Shown here: piece after piece, positions 1-5,097 of the stretch
Position numbering within the stretch: position 1 is the first letter of the stretch
How the letters are laid out: every line of letters begins with the position of its first letter
Source: Planctomycetota bacterium
GTDB lineage: Bacteria > Planctomycetota > Phycisphaerae > Sedimentisphaerales > Anaerohalosphaeraceae
DNA: 7,239 nt
Direction: 5' to 3'
Assembly (NCBI GenBank): GCA_030637065.1
Contig: DAOVVQ010000197.1
Location: 1 to 7,239, forward strand
Program-made: the position numbers and the translations under genes
The notes under the pieces: model-generated
The model's input: the letters and a program-made list of their open reading frames with translations, nothing else
Told to the model about the DNA's origin: nothing
Databases searched by the model: none

Positions 1-1
1 C

Positions 2-466
2 TCGCATAATACCTGTAAGGAAGAAACCCACCGGATAAACGGAAAACCAAGGCGCCTCTTCGTGCATCGAAAGGGTGCAACGCGCGCCTTCGGCCCCGGC
101 TATGAAAAGCTGCCGCCGGAATACAAAGACGCCGGCCAGCCGGTCATCATCGGGGGAACTATGGGCACCGCTTCCTACATCCTCGCGGGAACCAAAGAGA
201 GCCTCGGTATCGCCATGGGCTCAGCGTGCCACGGGGCCGGCAGAAGCATGAGCCGCCGGGCAGCGACAAAAAAATGGCGAGGCTCCGACGTAATGCACTC
301 GCTCGCCGCAAAAGGAATAATAATAAAAAGCCCGTCGCTAAGAGGAGTAGCAGAAGAAGCCCCGGAAGCATACAAAGACGTAACAGCCGTAGTAGAAGCA
401 ACCCACCAGGCCAAACTATCAATAAAAGTAGCAAAACTAACGCCAATAGTATGCATAAAAGGCTGA
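2..466 (+). CDS. rtcB: RtcB RNA ligase, C-terminal part (5' end off the window)
   Basis: This is the last 154 codons of the GTP- and Mn2+-dependent RNA ligase RtcB, which joins RNA 3'-phosphate or 2',3'-cyclic-phosphate ends to 5'-OH ends in tRNA splicing or RNA repair. The frame is open from base 2 with no start in view, so the gene is partial. It begins SHNTCKEE, matching the family's SHN segment. It continues with VHRKGATRAF (bases 62-91), a GTMGTASY stretch, and CHGAGRSMSRR, whose histidine at bases 230-232 corresponds to the guanylated active-site His. The C-terminus ends IKG, as is typical, with the penultimate lysine near the nucleotide site in known structures. A GTG at base 62 is internal valine, not a start. 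Codon choice in the last ~50 codons shifts strongly to A-ending codons. The gene stops one base from the convergent gene on the other strand. Identification is very secure. Confidence 0.96.
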   Translation, partial: SHNTCKEETHRINGKPRRLFVHRKGATRAFGPGYEKLPPEYKDAGQPVIIGGTMGTASYILAGTKESLGIAMGSACHGAGRSMSRRAATKKWRGSDVMHSLAAKGIIIKSPSLRGVAEEAPEAYKDVTAVVEATHQAKLSIKVAKLTPIVCIKG

Positions 467-467
467 G

Positions 468-1322
468 TTATTCGGGGAACTGCCTGGAAAGGTCAATGAT
501 TATGGCTATCACTACGGATATCATGAGCAGAAGCATTACAGCAATATTACATGCAGTGCGACATTTGCGGTAATAAAATTTTTGGGCCGGAGTGTCAGGG
601 TTGTCTTTTGAGAAAATTATAGAAGCAAGTATTCCCGGACCATAGAAAAGAGTGAAGAACAGAATAAACATTATGATGTAGAACCCATACTTTTGAAAAA
701 TGAAATGTCTCAGAAAATATACCATCGCAATGACCGCTGCGGTATATACAACGGTGGCAACAGACATGAAGAGGTGCTGCGGTGCGGTAAGAGGACGGCA
801 CTGTAAAACACTGTCAGGGTTTTCAATCAGTGTGAGCCTCTCGCGAAAGGCATCAAGGATATCATCAGCAGAGTCGTCTTCAGGAAGGAGAAGCTTATAG
901 AAACGATCTTTTGTGACAAAGCCTATAGCGGTTATTTCAGGGAAATCGTCAAGGGGCATATGCCAGAATCCGGTTATTCGTTGCCATGGTACCGCATGGG
1001 CATCAATATAAACGGCTTTGTTGGTAATACGATAGTTACGGCATGGCAAAAATCGTTCTGCTGCGGGGAAAATAAAACAGAACAGGACTATGAAACCGGT
1101 CATGGAGACAAAAGCAGATAAGAAGATTTTCTCCCAGTTGATGTCGATGTCGCTTGGAAGCAACTGCTTTATGAGTATATAAAAAATGAGGCACATGAGT
1201 GCAGTAAACGCAATCATAATCAGACCGTTTCGGAGACGACACCCGGAATATGCACGAAAACGAGCAAGTTTTACTCTTCGCGGACCGGACCATTTATGGA
1301 GCGTTTCGGGTTTTGGACTCAT
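468..1322 (-). CDS. Hypothetical multi-pass membrane protein with a possible PH-like soluble domain
   Basis: I do not recognise this 284-residue protein by name. It shows hydrophobic segments at about residues 33-54, 66-87, 184-205, 213-237 and 257-277. Between the second and third is a soluble stretch (about 95-165). It reads YRITNKAVYID, then VPWQRI, then alternating strands and a final helix (SADDILDAFRERL), which resembles bacterial PH-like (YcxB/bPH type) domains; that is a pattern judgement only. The N-terminus is basic (KWSGPRRVKLARFR), consistent with a cytoplasmic start. The ATG at 1322 sits at the end of a repeated leader also found before the upstream gene, and there is no Shine-Dalgarno sequence. 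It is the last gene of the minus-strand block after mlaE, mlaF and a small hypothetical gene. It ends one base from the end of rtcB. The DNA is AT-rich: bases 601-660 have 21 G/C of 60, against 38 of 60 in bases 6001-6060 of the phosphorylase gene. This suggests a different history. Confidence 0.8.
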   Translation of the reverse strand: MSPKPETLHKWSGPRRVKLARFRAYSGCRLRNGLIMIAFTALMCLIFYILIKQLLPSDIDINWEKIFLSAFVSMTGFIVLFCFIFPAAERFLPCRNYRITNKAVYIDAHAVPWQRITGFWHMPLDDFPEITAIGFVTKDRFYKLLLPEDDSADDILDAFRERLTLIENPDSVLQCRPLTAPQHLFMSVATVVYTAAVIAMVYFLRHFIFQKYGFYIIMFILFFTLFYGPGILASIIFSKDNPDTPAQKFYYRKCRTACNIAVMLLLMISVVIAIIIDLSRQFPE

Positions 1323-1420
1323 GAGAGAAGTGTATGTTATATTTGGAGAATTAGCAAGTAGAAAGATTTAGTGTTTTAGTGCGGGGATTTTGCGTTGGTG
1401 CGAGGCTTATCGTGTTTATT
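1309..1420 (-). repeat. Imperfect ~110-bp direct repeat, copy B (before the membrane-protein gene)
   Basis: Bases 1321-1420 align without gaps to 1821-1920, with 78 of 100 bases identical by hand count. Similarity runs a few bases further, to about 1309. This copy holds, in minus-strand order, the last 14 codons and stop of the small hypothetical gene, a 53-base spacer, and the ATG of the membrane-protein gene. The sequence just before both start codons is shared and pyrimidine-rich (TACACTTCTYTCATG), with no Shine-Dalgarno site. The block ttttagtgcggggatttt is identical in both copies. Confidence 0.85.
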
Positions 1421-1822
1421 GATGATCTCTTCCAGTCTGGTAATGTTGTCCGGACGGTCCCAGATCAAAATTTCGTCAGGGAAGCCCGGTGTGATGCCGC
1501 TCATCATGGAGAACTCAGTCTGGAAGGCGGTTCGCAGTTCCTGCCAAAGGGCTAGGGATTCGGTAGAAGGAACTTGCACGTGGTTAAGCGGAACAATCTT
1601 ATGCTCCAGATAACCCAATCTAACCAATGCATCACGATGAGCTTCATACTTGCCGCTATAGGTGGAGTGGCGGGGGTCGCCGTTGCGGTTGTACAAGGTG
1701 ATCTTTTGCAAGCAGATGTCGACGCCGCGGAGATGATACTTTATGAACACTGGCCGGATGGACATGCAAACGAGTATGATTAAAACGGTGACGGCTATGA
1801 TGGGTTTTGTTTTTGATTTCAT
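1376..1822 (-). CDS. Hypothetical signal-anchored protein, 148 residues
   Basis: I do not recognise this family. The protein has a basic start (MKSKTKP) and one hydrophobic segment at about residues 7-25, so it is probably anchored in the inner membrane with a periplasmic body. The body contains DALVRLGYLEHKIVPLNHV, a helical stretch ESLALWQELRTAFQTEF, and PDEILIWDRPDNITRLEEIINKHDK. No catalytic motif is evident, and it does not show the MCE-domain pattern expected of MlaD. I start it at the ATG at 1822. A longer frame reaches an ATG at 1945, overlapping mlaF, but its extra 41 residues are low-complexity (for example QHTPQAPHQHK) and lie across a repeat that is non-coding in the equivalent place before the next gene. 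It follows mlaF by 109 bases and precedes the membrane-protein gene by 53. Its last 14 codons are duplicated upstream at 1876-1920. Confidence 0.72.
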   Translation of the reverse strand: MKSKTKPIIAVTVLIILVCMSIRPVFIKYHLRGVDICLQKITLYNRNGDPRHSTYSGKYEAHRDALVRLGYLEHKIVPLNHVQVPSTESLALWQELRTAFQTEFSMMSGITPGFPDEILIWDRPDNITRLEEIINKHDKPRTNAKSPH

Positions 1823-1920
1823 GAAAGAAGTGTACTTTATGTTTAGAGGGTTAGCAAGCGATAAGATGTGAAGTTTTAGTGCGGGGATTTTGTGTTGGTG
1901 CGGGGCTTGTGGGGTGTGTT
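1809..1920 (-). repeat. Imperfect ~110-bp direct repeat, copy A (between mlaF and the small hypothetical gene)
   Basis: This is the partner of the repeat at 1309-1420, at an offset of exactly 500 bases. The offset equals the 447-base coding sequence of the small hypothetical gene plus one 53-base spacer. The copy therefore looks like the join of a tandem duplication whose first gene is now gone. Both the relic stop codon (1876-1878 versus 1376-1378) and the start codon (1820-1822 versus 1320-1322) keep the same register. Confidence 0.85.
1876..1920 (-). pseudogene. Relic 3' tail of a lost paralog of the small hypothetical gene
   Basis: Read on the minus strand in the register of the repeat, this stretch encodes NTPHKPRTNTKSPH followed by a stop. 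The real end of the neighbouring gene is NKHDKPRTNAKSPH followed by a stop, so 10 of 14 residues match and the stop aligns. No matching sequence is evident further upstream before the mlaF stop at 1932, so only this fragment survives. The simplest reading is a tandem duplication of the gene plus its spacer, then loss of most of the first copy. A mobile or regulatory repeat that happens to overlap the gene end is the alternative. Confidence 0.5.
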
Positions 1921-1931
1921 GCCTGCCGCTG

Positions 1932-2768
1932 TTACTTGAAGTCATCTTTGGCGTATTGGGTTTGGAATTTTGTTCCGCCGTGGCGTAGTGCCGCCAGGTC
2001 TGCCTCGCCTATTTTGCCTTCGATGAACTGCTCGACGACCGGATGCGGGTGGTTGCGGATGTGATCGGCGTCGCCGTCGGCGATGATCTTGCCCTCGTGG
2101 AGCATTACGATCCTGTCGGCGATCTTATACGCACTCTTCATATCGTGCGTAACAACAATGCTCGTAACCTTAAGCTCGCGCTTGAGCTTTAAGATCAGCT
2201 CGTTGATCACATCGGACCGGATAGGGTCCAGCCCCGTAGTCGGCTCGTCGTACATGATCACATTCGGGTCCATCGCGATCGCCCTGGCAAGAGCCACACG
2301 TTTCTGCTGGCCGCCCGAAAGGTTCGAGGGAAACTGCATCTGGAAACCGTCCATCCCGACCATCGCCAGCTTCTGCTTGACAAGCTCGTCGATCGCCTTC
2401 CAGTCTGTGATCTTGTGATGCTGCTGGATAGGAAAGATGATATTCTCATAGACGCTCAGGCTGTCGAACAGGGCGCCCATCTGGAACAGGAACCCGTACT
2501 CGACGCGGATCCTGGCAAGCTGCCGCTCGTTTAGCTCGTCGATCCTCTCGCCCTTGAAATAAACCTCACCTTCGTTGGGCCGCACGAGCGATATCATATG
2601 CTTCATAAGGACCGTCTTGCCGCATCCGCTGGGGCCGATGATAACCGTCGTCTTGCCCTCTTCGACCGCAAGCGAGACATTATCCAGCACCAGAAGCCGC
2701 CCGAAACTCTTGACGATATTCCTGACGACTATCAATCCATCGTTGGGTTGTACGCTGGCCTTGATCAC
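1932..2768 (-). CDS. mlaF: ABC transporter ATPase of the Mla (MlaF/YrbF) lipid-transport type
   Basis: This 278-residue protein is the cytoplasmic ATPase that powers an MlaE-type permease, moving phospholipid between the inner and outer membranes. All motor motifs are present: Walker A GPSGCGKT at 45-52, Q-loop glutamine in FQMGALFDS at 96, signature LSGGQQ at 150-155, Walker B VIMYDEPTTGLDP at 170-182, and switch histidine in THD at 208. The FQMGALFDSLSVYENI segment is typical of the MlaF subfamily rather than of general importers. The start is a GTG at 2768, with GAGG at 2776-2779 seven bases upstream. It lies 12 bases after the mlaE stop, so the two are cotranscribed and probably translated together. 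A ~30-residue tail after the last ABC motif ends KFQTQYAKDDFK. The usual partner mlaD (MCE domain) does not follow; an unknown anchored protein does. Confidence 0.93.
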   Translation of the reverse strand: MIKASVQPNDGLIVVRNIVKSFGRLLVLDNVSLAVEEGKTTVIIGPSGCGKTVLMKHMISLVRPNEGEVYFKGERIDELNERQLARIRVEYGFLFQMGALFDSLSVYENIIFPIQQHHKITDWKAIDELVKQKLAMVGMDGFQMQFPSNLSGGQQKRVALARAIAMDPNVIMYDEPTTGLDPIRSDVINELILKLKRELKVTSIVVTHDMKSAYKIADRIVMLHEGKIIADGDADHIRNHPHPVVEQFIEGKIGEADLAALRHGGTKFQTQYAKDDFK

Positions 2769-2780
2769 AATAAAACCTCG

Positions 2781-3590
2781 CTACAGCAGCGACTGAACCG
2801 GCCAAAACGTGCTGTAAATCGCCTTGGCCACAACCGCGAAAACATAATTCAATCCAAGAATAGTCATAAAACTGCCCACAAACGCCTCCGTACAGGCCTG
2901 GCCGACGCCTTGGGCACCTTCTTTACACGTAAAGCCCTTATAGCAGCTTATCATCGCTATCGCCCCGCCAAAAAAGAACCCCTTTACTATACCCGTACCA
3001 AGGTCCCAAAGTTCCACGCCCTGCGCGCTGAAATCGATATATGCCCGGCTGTTGATGCCAAACTGGATGACACTGACAAAATATCCACCCGCGATGCCCA
3101 GCAGGTCGGCAAAGACAATCAGCACCGGCGTCAGGAGCAGACAGGCCACCAGCCGTGGTGTCACCAGGTACCGCACGGGATCGGTGCCCATGCTCTCTAC
3201 CGCGGCTATCTGCTCGGTAACGTTCATCGTACCAAGCTCCGCTGTCAGGGCCCCGCCGACACGACCGGCAAGCATAACCGCAGCAAGAACCGGCCCCAAC
3301 TCCTTAACCACCGCGATATTGATCAGAACGCCTAAATGCTCCTCAAGGCCCATGCTCGCCAATTGCCCGTAGGCCTGAAGAGCCAATATCATCCCCACAA
3401 ACGCCCCCGTCACCATTACAACGGGAACGCTGTGGACGCCGATAATATTCATCTGGGCCCAGATCAGCGAGTAGCTCTTCGGCGAAAAACAGCTCTTGAG
3501 CGATACCACGTGCGCACGCGTTGCAAAGATCGCAAAACGCCCAAGGTTGGCTACCCCGTCTATTGTCTTAACGCCAATCGAATGGATCAT
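2781..3590 (-). CDS. mlaE: MlaE-type ABC lipid transporter permease
   Basis: This 269-residue protein is an inner-membrane permease of the MlaE (YrbE) family, the channel subunit working with the ATPase encoded 12 bases downstream. The diagnostic core lies at about residues 97-146: KELGPVLAAVMLAGR, then GGALTAELGTMNVTEQIAA, then ESMGTDPVRYLVTPR. Hydrophobic segments lie at about 55-76 and 88-109, then 147-176, 198-216 and 238-260. The length is usual for the family. The ATG at 3590 is supported by a good Shine-Dalgarno sequence, AGGGG (3599-3603), eight bases upstream. It is the first gene of the minus-strand block, and its promoter must lie in the 456-base gap to its right. Loss of this system in Gram-negatives is known to disturb outer-membrane lipid asymmetry. 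Whether the substrate is phospholipid here is inferred from the family. Confidence 0.93.
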   Translation of the reverse strand: MIHSIGVKTIDGVANLGRFAIFATRAHVVSLKSCFSPKSYSLIWAQMNIIGVHSVPVVMVTGAFVGMILALQAYGQLASMGLEEHLGVLINIAVVKELGPVLAAVMLAGRVGGALTAELGTMNVTEQIAAVESMGTDPVRYLVTPRLVACLLLTPVLIVFADLLGIAGGYFVSVIQFGINSRAYIDFSAQGVELWDLGTGIVKGFFFGGAIAMISCYKGFTCKEGAQGVGQACTEAFVGSFMTILGLNYVFAVVAKAIYSTFWPVQSLL

Positions 3591-3698
3591 AATCCGAGCC
3601 CCTTTTTGTCAAGCCCGATTTTCAATACTGTCTTAATGACTATCGGCCTTTTCAGGCCCCAATTTCACCTAAGAAACCCCCATGTGCCAAACACTAAA

Positions 3699-3711
3699 TC
3701 GCATAATGCGA
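3699..3711. promoter_or_regulatory. 13-base palindrome, possible operator upstream of mlaE
   Basis: TCGCATAATGCGA is a perfect inverted repeat (six-base arms around one base) about 110 bases upstream of the mlaE start, flanked by a run of eight A on its right. As RNA it could form only a weak hairpin with no T-run on the correct side, so a protein-binding site is more likely than a terminator. No regulator is known, and chance occurrence is possible. Confidence 0.3.
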
Positions 3712-3842
3712 AAAAAAATCAAAAATCCCAAAAAAACAGTCCAGCCCTCCGCCCAACTGACCGCACTATTACCGGTCCTAAAAAAGCCCCTATATAGCCC
3801 GTGCAACGTAACTACTGCAAAGACAAAGACTTAAGCGAATTG

Positions 3843-3851
3843 TGATAAAAT
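3843..3851 (+). promoter_or_regulatory. Candidate extended -10 promoter element
   Basis: TGATAAAAT fits the extended -10 form (TG, one base, then TAAAAT). There is no recognisable -35 at the right distance (bases 3823-3828 read acaaag), which is tolerated in extended -10 promoters. Transcription from here would give a leader of roughly 190 bases before the ATG at 4047, and it would contain the inverted repeats at 3879-3999. Confidence 0.35.
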
Positions 3852-3878
3852 AGACAAGGCGATTGGCGGCCTGCGTGC

Positions 3879-3999
3879 TTACCTATTTTAACTCAAGAAT
3901 TTTTTCACTCAGCCCCGATACTATATTAACATGGCTGCCAAAATTGCCTAAATTAACATGGCAGGGCGACTTTTAGCGGCTAAAAGGGAAAATAGGTAA
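3879..3999 (+). promoter_or_regulatory. Possible structured 5' leader (nested inverted repeats)
   Basis: Three helices can be drawn. A perfect 11-base closing stem pairs TTACCTATTTT (3879-3889) with AAAATAGGTAA (3989-3999). Inside it CTGCCA (3935-3940) pairs with TGGCAG (3959-3964), and CTTTTAG (3970-3976) pairs with CTAAAAG (3980-3986). Together they make a multi-branched fold on the + transcript. An 11-base direct repeat ATTAACATGGC occurs at 3925-3935 and 3952-3962. The element TTTAGC (3972-3977) could instead pair with GCTAAA at 4018-4023, close to the ribosome site at 4032-4036, so a switch between two folds is conceivable. It matches no riboswitch I know. In particular it has no B12-box-like GCCACTG. 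The stems are AT-rich and unproven. Confidence 0.35.
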
Positions 4000-4046
4000 A
4001 ACTAAAGCAATTTTTTGGCTAAATACGAATTAAGGAAACCACTACT

Positions 4047-4904
4047 ATGTCAGCAGAACATGTACTCGAAAGATATCTCAACGGACTGCTCAAGGGCGAC
4101 AGAAATGCGTGCAGGGGCGTAATCGAAGAAACTCTCCAGACCGGACTGCCTGCCAATAAGGTCTATATGGACGTGATCTGGCCCATTATGGTCGAGGTCG
4201 ACAAACTCTACACCCAGGACAAGATCACCGCCACTCAGGAGGCGTTTGCGACCAGGATCAACCGCACGATCGTGGATCAGTTGCAGAATAAGCTGCCCAG
4301 AAAGGCCCTGCGAGCCAGAAAAGTCGTAATTTGCAGTGCGGACAACGAAAAAGAGGAGCTTGGCGCCCAGATGATCACAGACCTCTTCGAGAGCGACGGC
4401 TGGGAGGCAAGGTTCCTCGGCGGAAAGGTCAATAACGATGATATCCTCGCATTTGTCAATTCCTTCCACCCCGACATACTCCTCGTCTACGGAATTGCCG
4501 CCAAACAGGCACCGAATACAAGGCAGTTGATCGATAGCATAAAGAGCATAAATGCCTCGCCGAACATGCGGGTAATGCTCTCAGGCGGTGTTTTCGACCG
4601 TGCGGAGGACCTCTGGCAGGAGATCGGAGCGGACCTCTACGCCCCCAATGCCGCGGAAGCCGTCAGGATCGCCTCGGCTGACGAAAGCGAAGTCACCGTG
4701 CCGGTCAGGACGATCAAGCGAAGAAGAAAGGCCGATACTTCCTCAAAAGCCAAAACCGCTGCCGCCGCCCAGAAATCAGCCGCAGACAACAACCAACCGT
4801 CCGATGCCGCCCAGCCGCAGGATACCCAGGCCCAGGATGCTCAGGTCCAGGATGCTACCCAACAGGATATCCAGGTCGCCGAACCCCAGCCCGCTGCCGG
4901 ATAG
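4047..4904 (+). CDS. Cobalamin-binding-domain-like protein with substituted B12 contacts
   Basis: The 285-residue protein has the two-part layout of B12-binding photoreceptor/corrinoid proteins. Residues 1-85 are a helical bundle (VYMDVIWPIMVEVDKLYTQDKITATQEAFATRINRTIVDQL). Residues 90-210 are a Rossmann-like B12-binding fold (KVVICSADNEKEELGAQM, then GWEARFLGGKVNNDDIL, then PDILLVYG, then RVMLSGGVF). The expected D-x-H-x-x-G cobalamin motif reads E101-K-E103-E-L-G106, so the axial histidine is glutamate. In the bundle the usual W and E-H pair reads LY and QEA. Base-off cobalamin binding therefore looks lost, and the fold may sense something else or act only as a protein-interaction module. 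A basic patch KRRRK (224-228) is followed by an Ala/Gln/Pro-rich tail. The ATG at 4047 has AAGGA ten bases upstream. No DNA-binding domain is visible. The gene is monocistronic, with a terminator at 4959. Confidence 0.85.
   Translation: MSAEHVLERYLNGLLKGDRNACRGVIEETLQTGLPANKVYMDVIWPIMVEVDKLYTQDKITATQEAFATRINRTIVDQLQNKLPRKALRARKVVICSADNEKEELGAQMITDLFESDGWEARFLGGKVNNDDILAFVNSFHPDILLVYGIAAKQAPNTRQLIDSIKSINASPNMRVMLSGGVFDRAEDLWQEIGADLYAPNAAEAVRIASADESEVTVPVRTIKRRRKADTSSKAKTAAAAQKSAADNNQPSDAAQPQDTQAQDAQVQDATQQDIQVAEPQPAAG
4818..4877 (+). repeat. Four 15-base in-frame repeats (QDxQx) in the C-terminal tail
   Basis: Four units of exactly 15 bases begin with caggat at 4818, 4833, 4848 and 4863. They encode QDTQA, QDAQV, QDATQ and QDIQV from residue 258. 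Conservation at the DNA level (for example caggatgct twice) suggests recent slippage. The segment is probably disordered, and its copy number may vary between strains. Confidence 0.85.
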
Positions 4905-4958
4905 CAGACCGCCAGCGGACAGGGCGTTTAGCCGCAAACCTGATAATATAGAACAAGG

Positions 4959-5000
4959 CGTGTCGCCAATGGGTTACTCCGGGGGTGACACGTTTTTTTT
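4959..5000 (+). terminator. Rho-independent terminator after the cobalamin-fold gene
   Basis: A nine-pair stem (CGTGTCGCC at 4959-4967 with GGTGACACG at 4984-4992, including one G-U pair) closes a 16-base loop. It is followed directly by eight T (4993-5000). It lies about 55 bases after the stop at 4904 and separates this gene from the EIIA gene. Confidence 0.85.
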
Positions 5001-5021
5001 GTCGCCAAATTAGCATTGCTT

Positions 5022-5071
5022 AAAAAAAAATTAAAAGCCGTATTGCATACTGCTGGCGGTTGTAGTAAAAT
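5022..5071 (+). promoter_or_regulatory. Strong housekeeping-type promoter with A-tract upstream element
   Basis: TTGCAT (5043-5048) and TAAAAT (5066-5071) are separated by exactly 17 bases, close to the sigma-70 consensus. Just upstream, 5022-5036 is nine A, TT and four A, in the position of an UP element. Transcription would begin near 5078, about 20 bases before the EIIA start. This would give the EIIA gene its own strong promoter right after the preceding terminator. Confidence 0.65.
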
Positions 5072-5097
5072 AGCCCGCTTACGATAAAATGTGAAAC

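Larger units (their letters stand above)
3591..4046. other. Divergent intergenic region between mlaE and the cobalamin-fold gene
   Basis: This 456-base stretch lies between two divergent starts, and I see no convincing gene in it. Open frames that cross it are low-complexity continuations of the mlaE antisense strand. On the mlaE side it holds the mlaE ribosome site, a short hairpin at 3645-3658 (GGCCT/AGGCC arms, a GAAA tetraloop when read as minus-strand RNA) and a 13-base palindrome at 3699-3711. The centre (3711-3785) is rich in A and C without clear structure. On the + side there is a candidate extended -10 box at 3843-3851 and a group of inverted repeats at 3879-3999. A Shine-Dalgarno sequence AAGGA (4032-4036) lies ten bases before the + gene. 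I found no good promoter for mlaE. Confidence 0.7.

Noticed and set aside
3584..3612. TTGACA followed by TATGAT on the minus strand near the mlaE start
   Set aside because: The spacer is 15 bases and the -10 would overlap the mlaE start codon, placing the transcript start inside the gene. mlaE also has a good ribosome site upstream that would then be untranscribed.
2598..3797. Two long + strand open frames (2598-3335 and 3336-3797) opposite mlaF/mlaE
   Set aside because: They are antisense to conserved transporter genes, with Arg/His/Gln-rich low-complexity translations and no ribosome sites. No domain is visible.
3590..4046. Cobalamin riboswitch in the gap before the B12-fold gene
   Set aside because: I see no B12-box-like GCCACTG or the usual conserved core, so the known class is not supported; only the generic inverted repeats remain.
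4818..4877. Short regular repeats considered as a CRISPR array
   Set aside because: The period is 15 bases without spacers and in frame with the coding sequence. It is a coding tandem repeat.
4588..5013. + strand open frame in another register over the end of the cobalamin-fold gene
   Set aside because: It is Pro/Arg/Ser-rich and runs through the terminator at 4959-5000. It is a frame shadow of the repeat tail.
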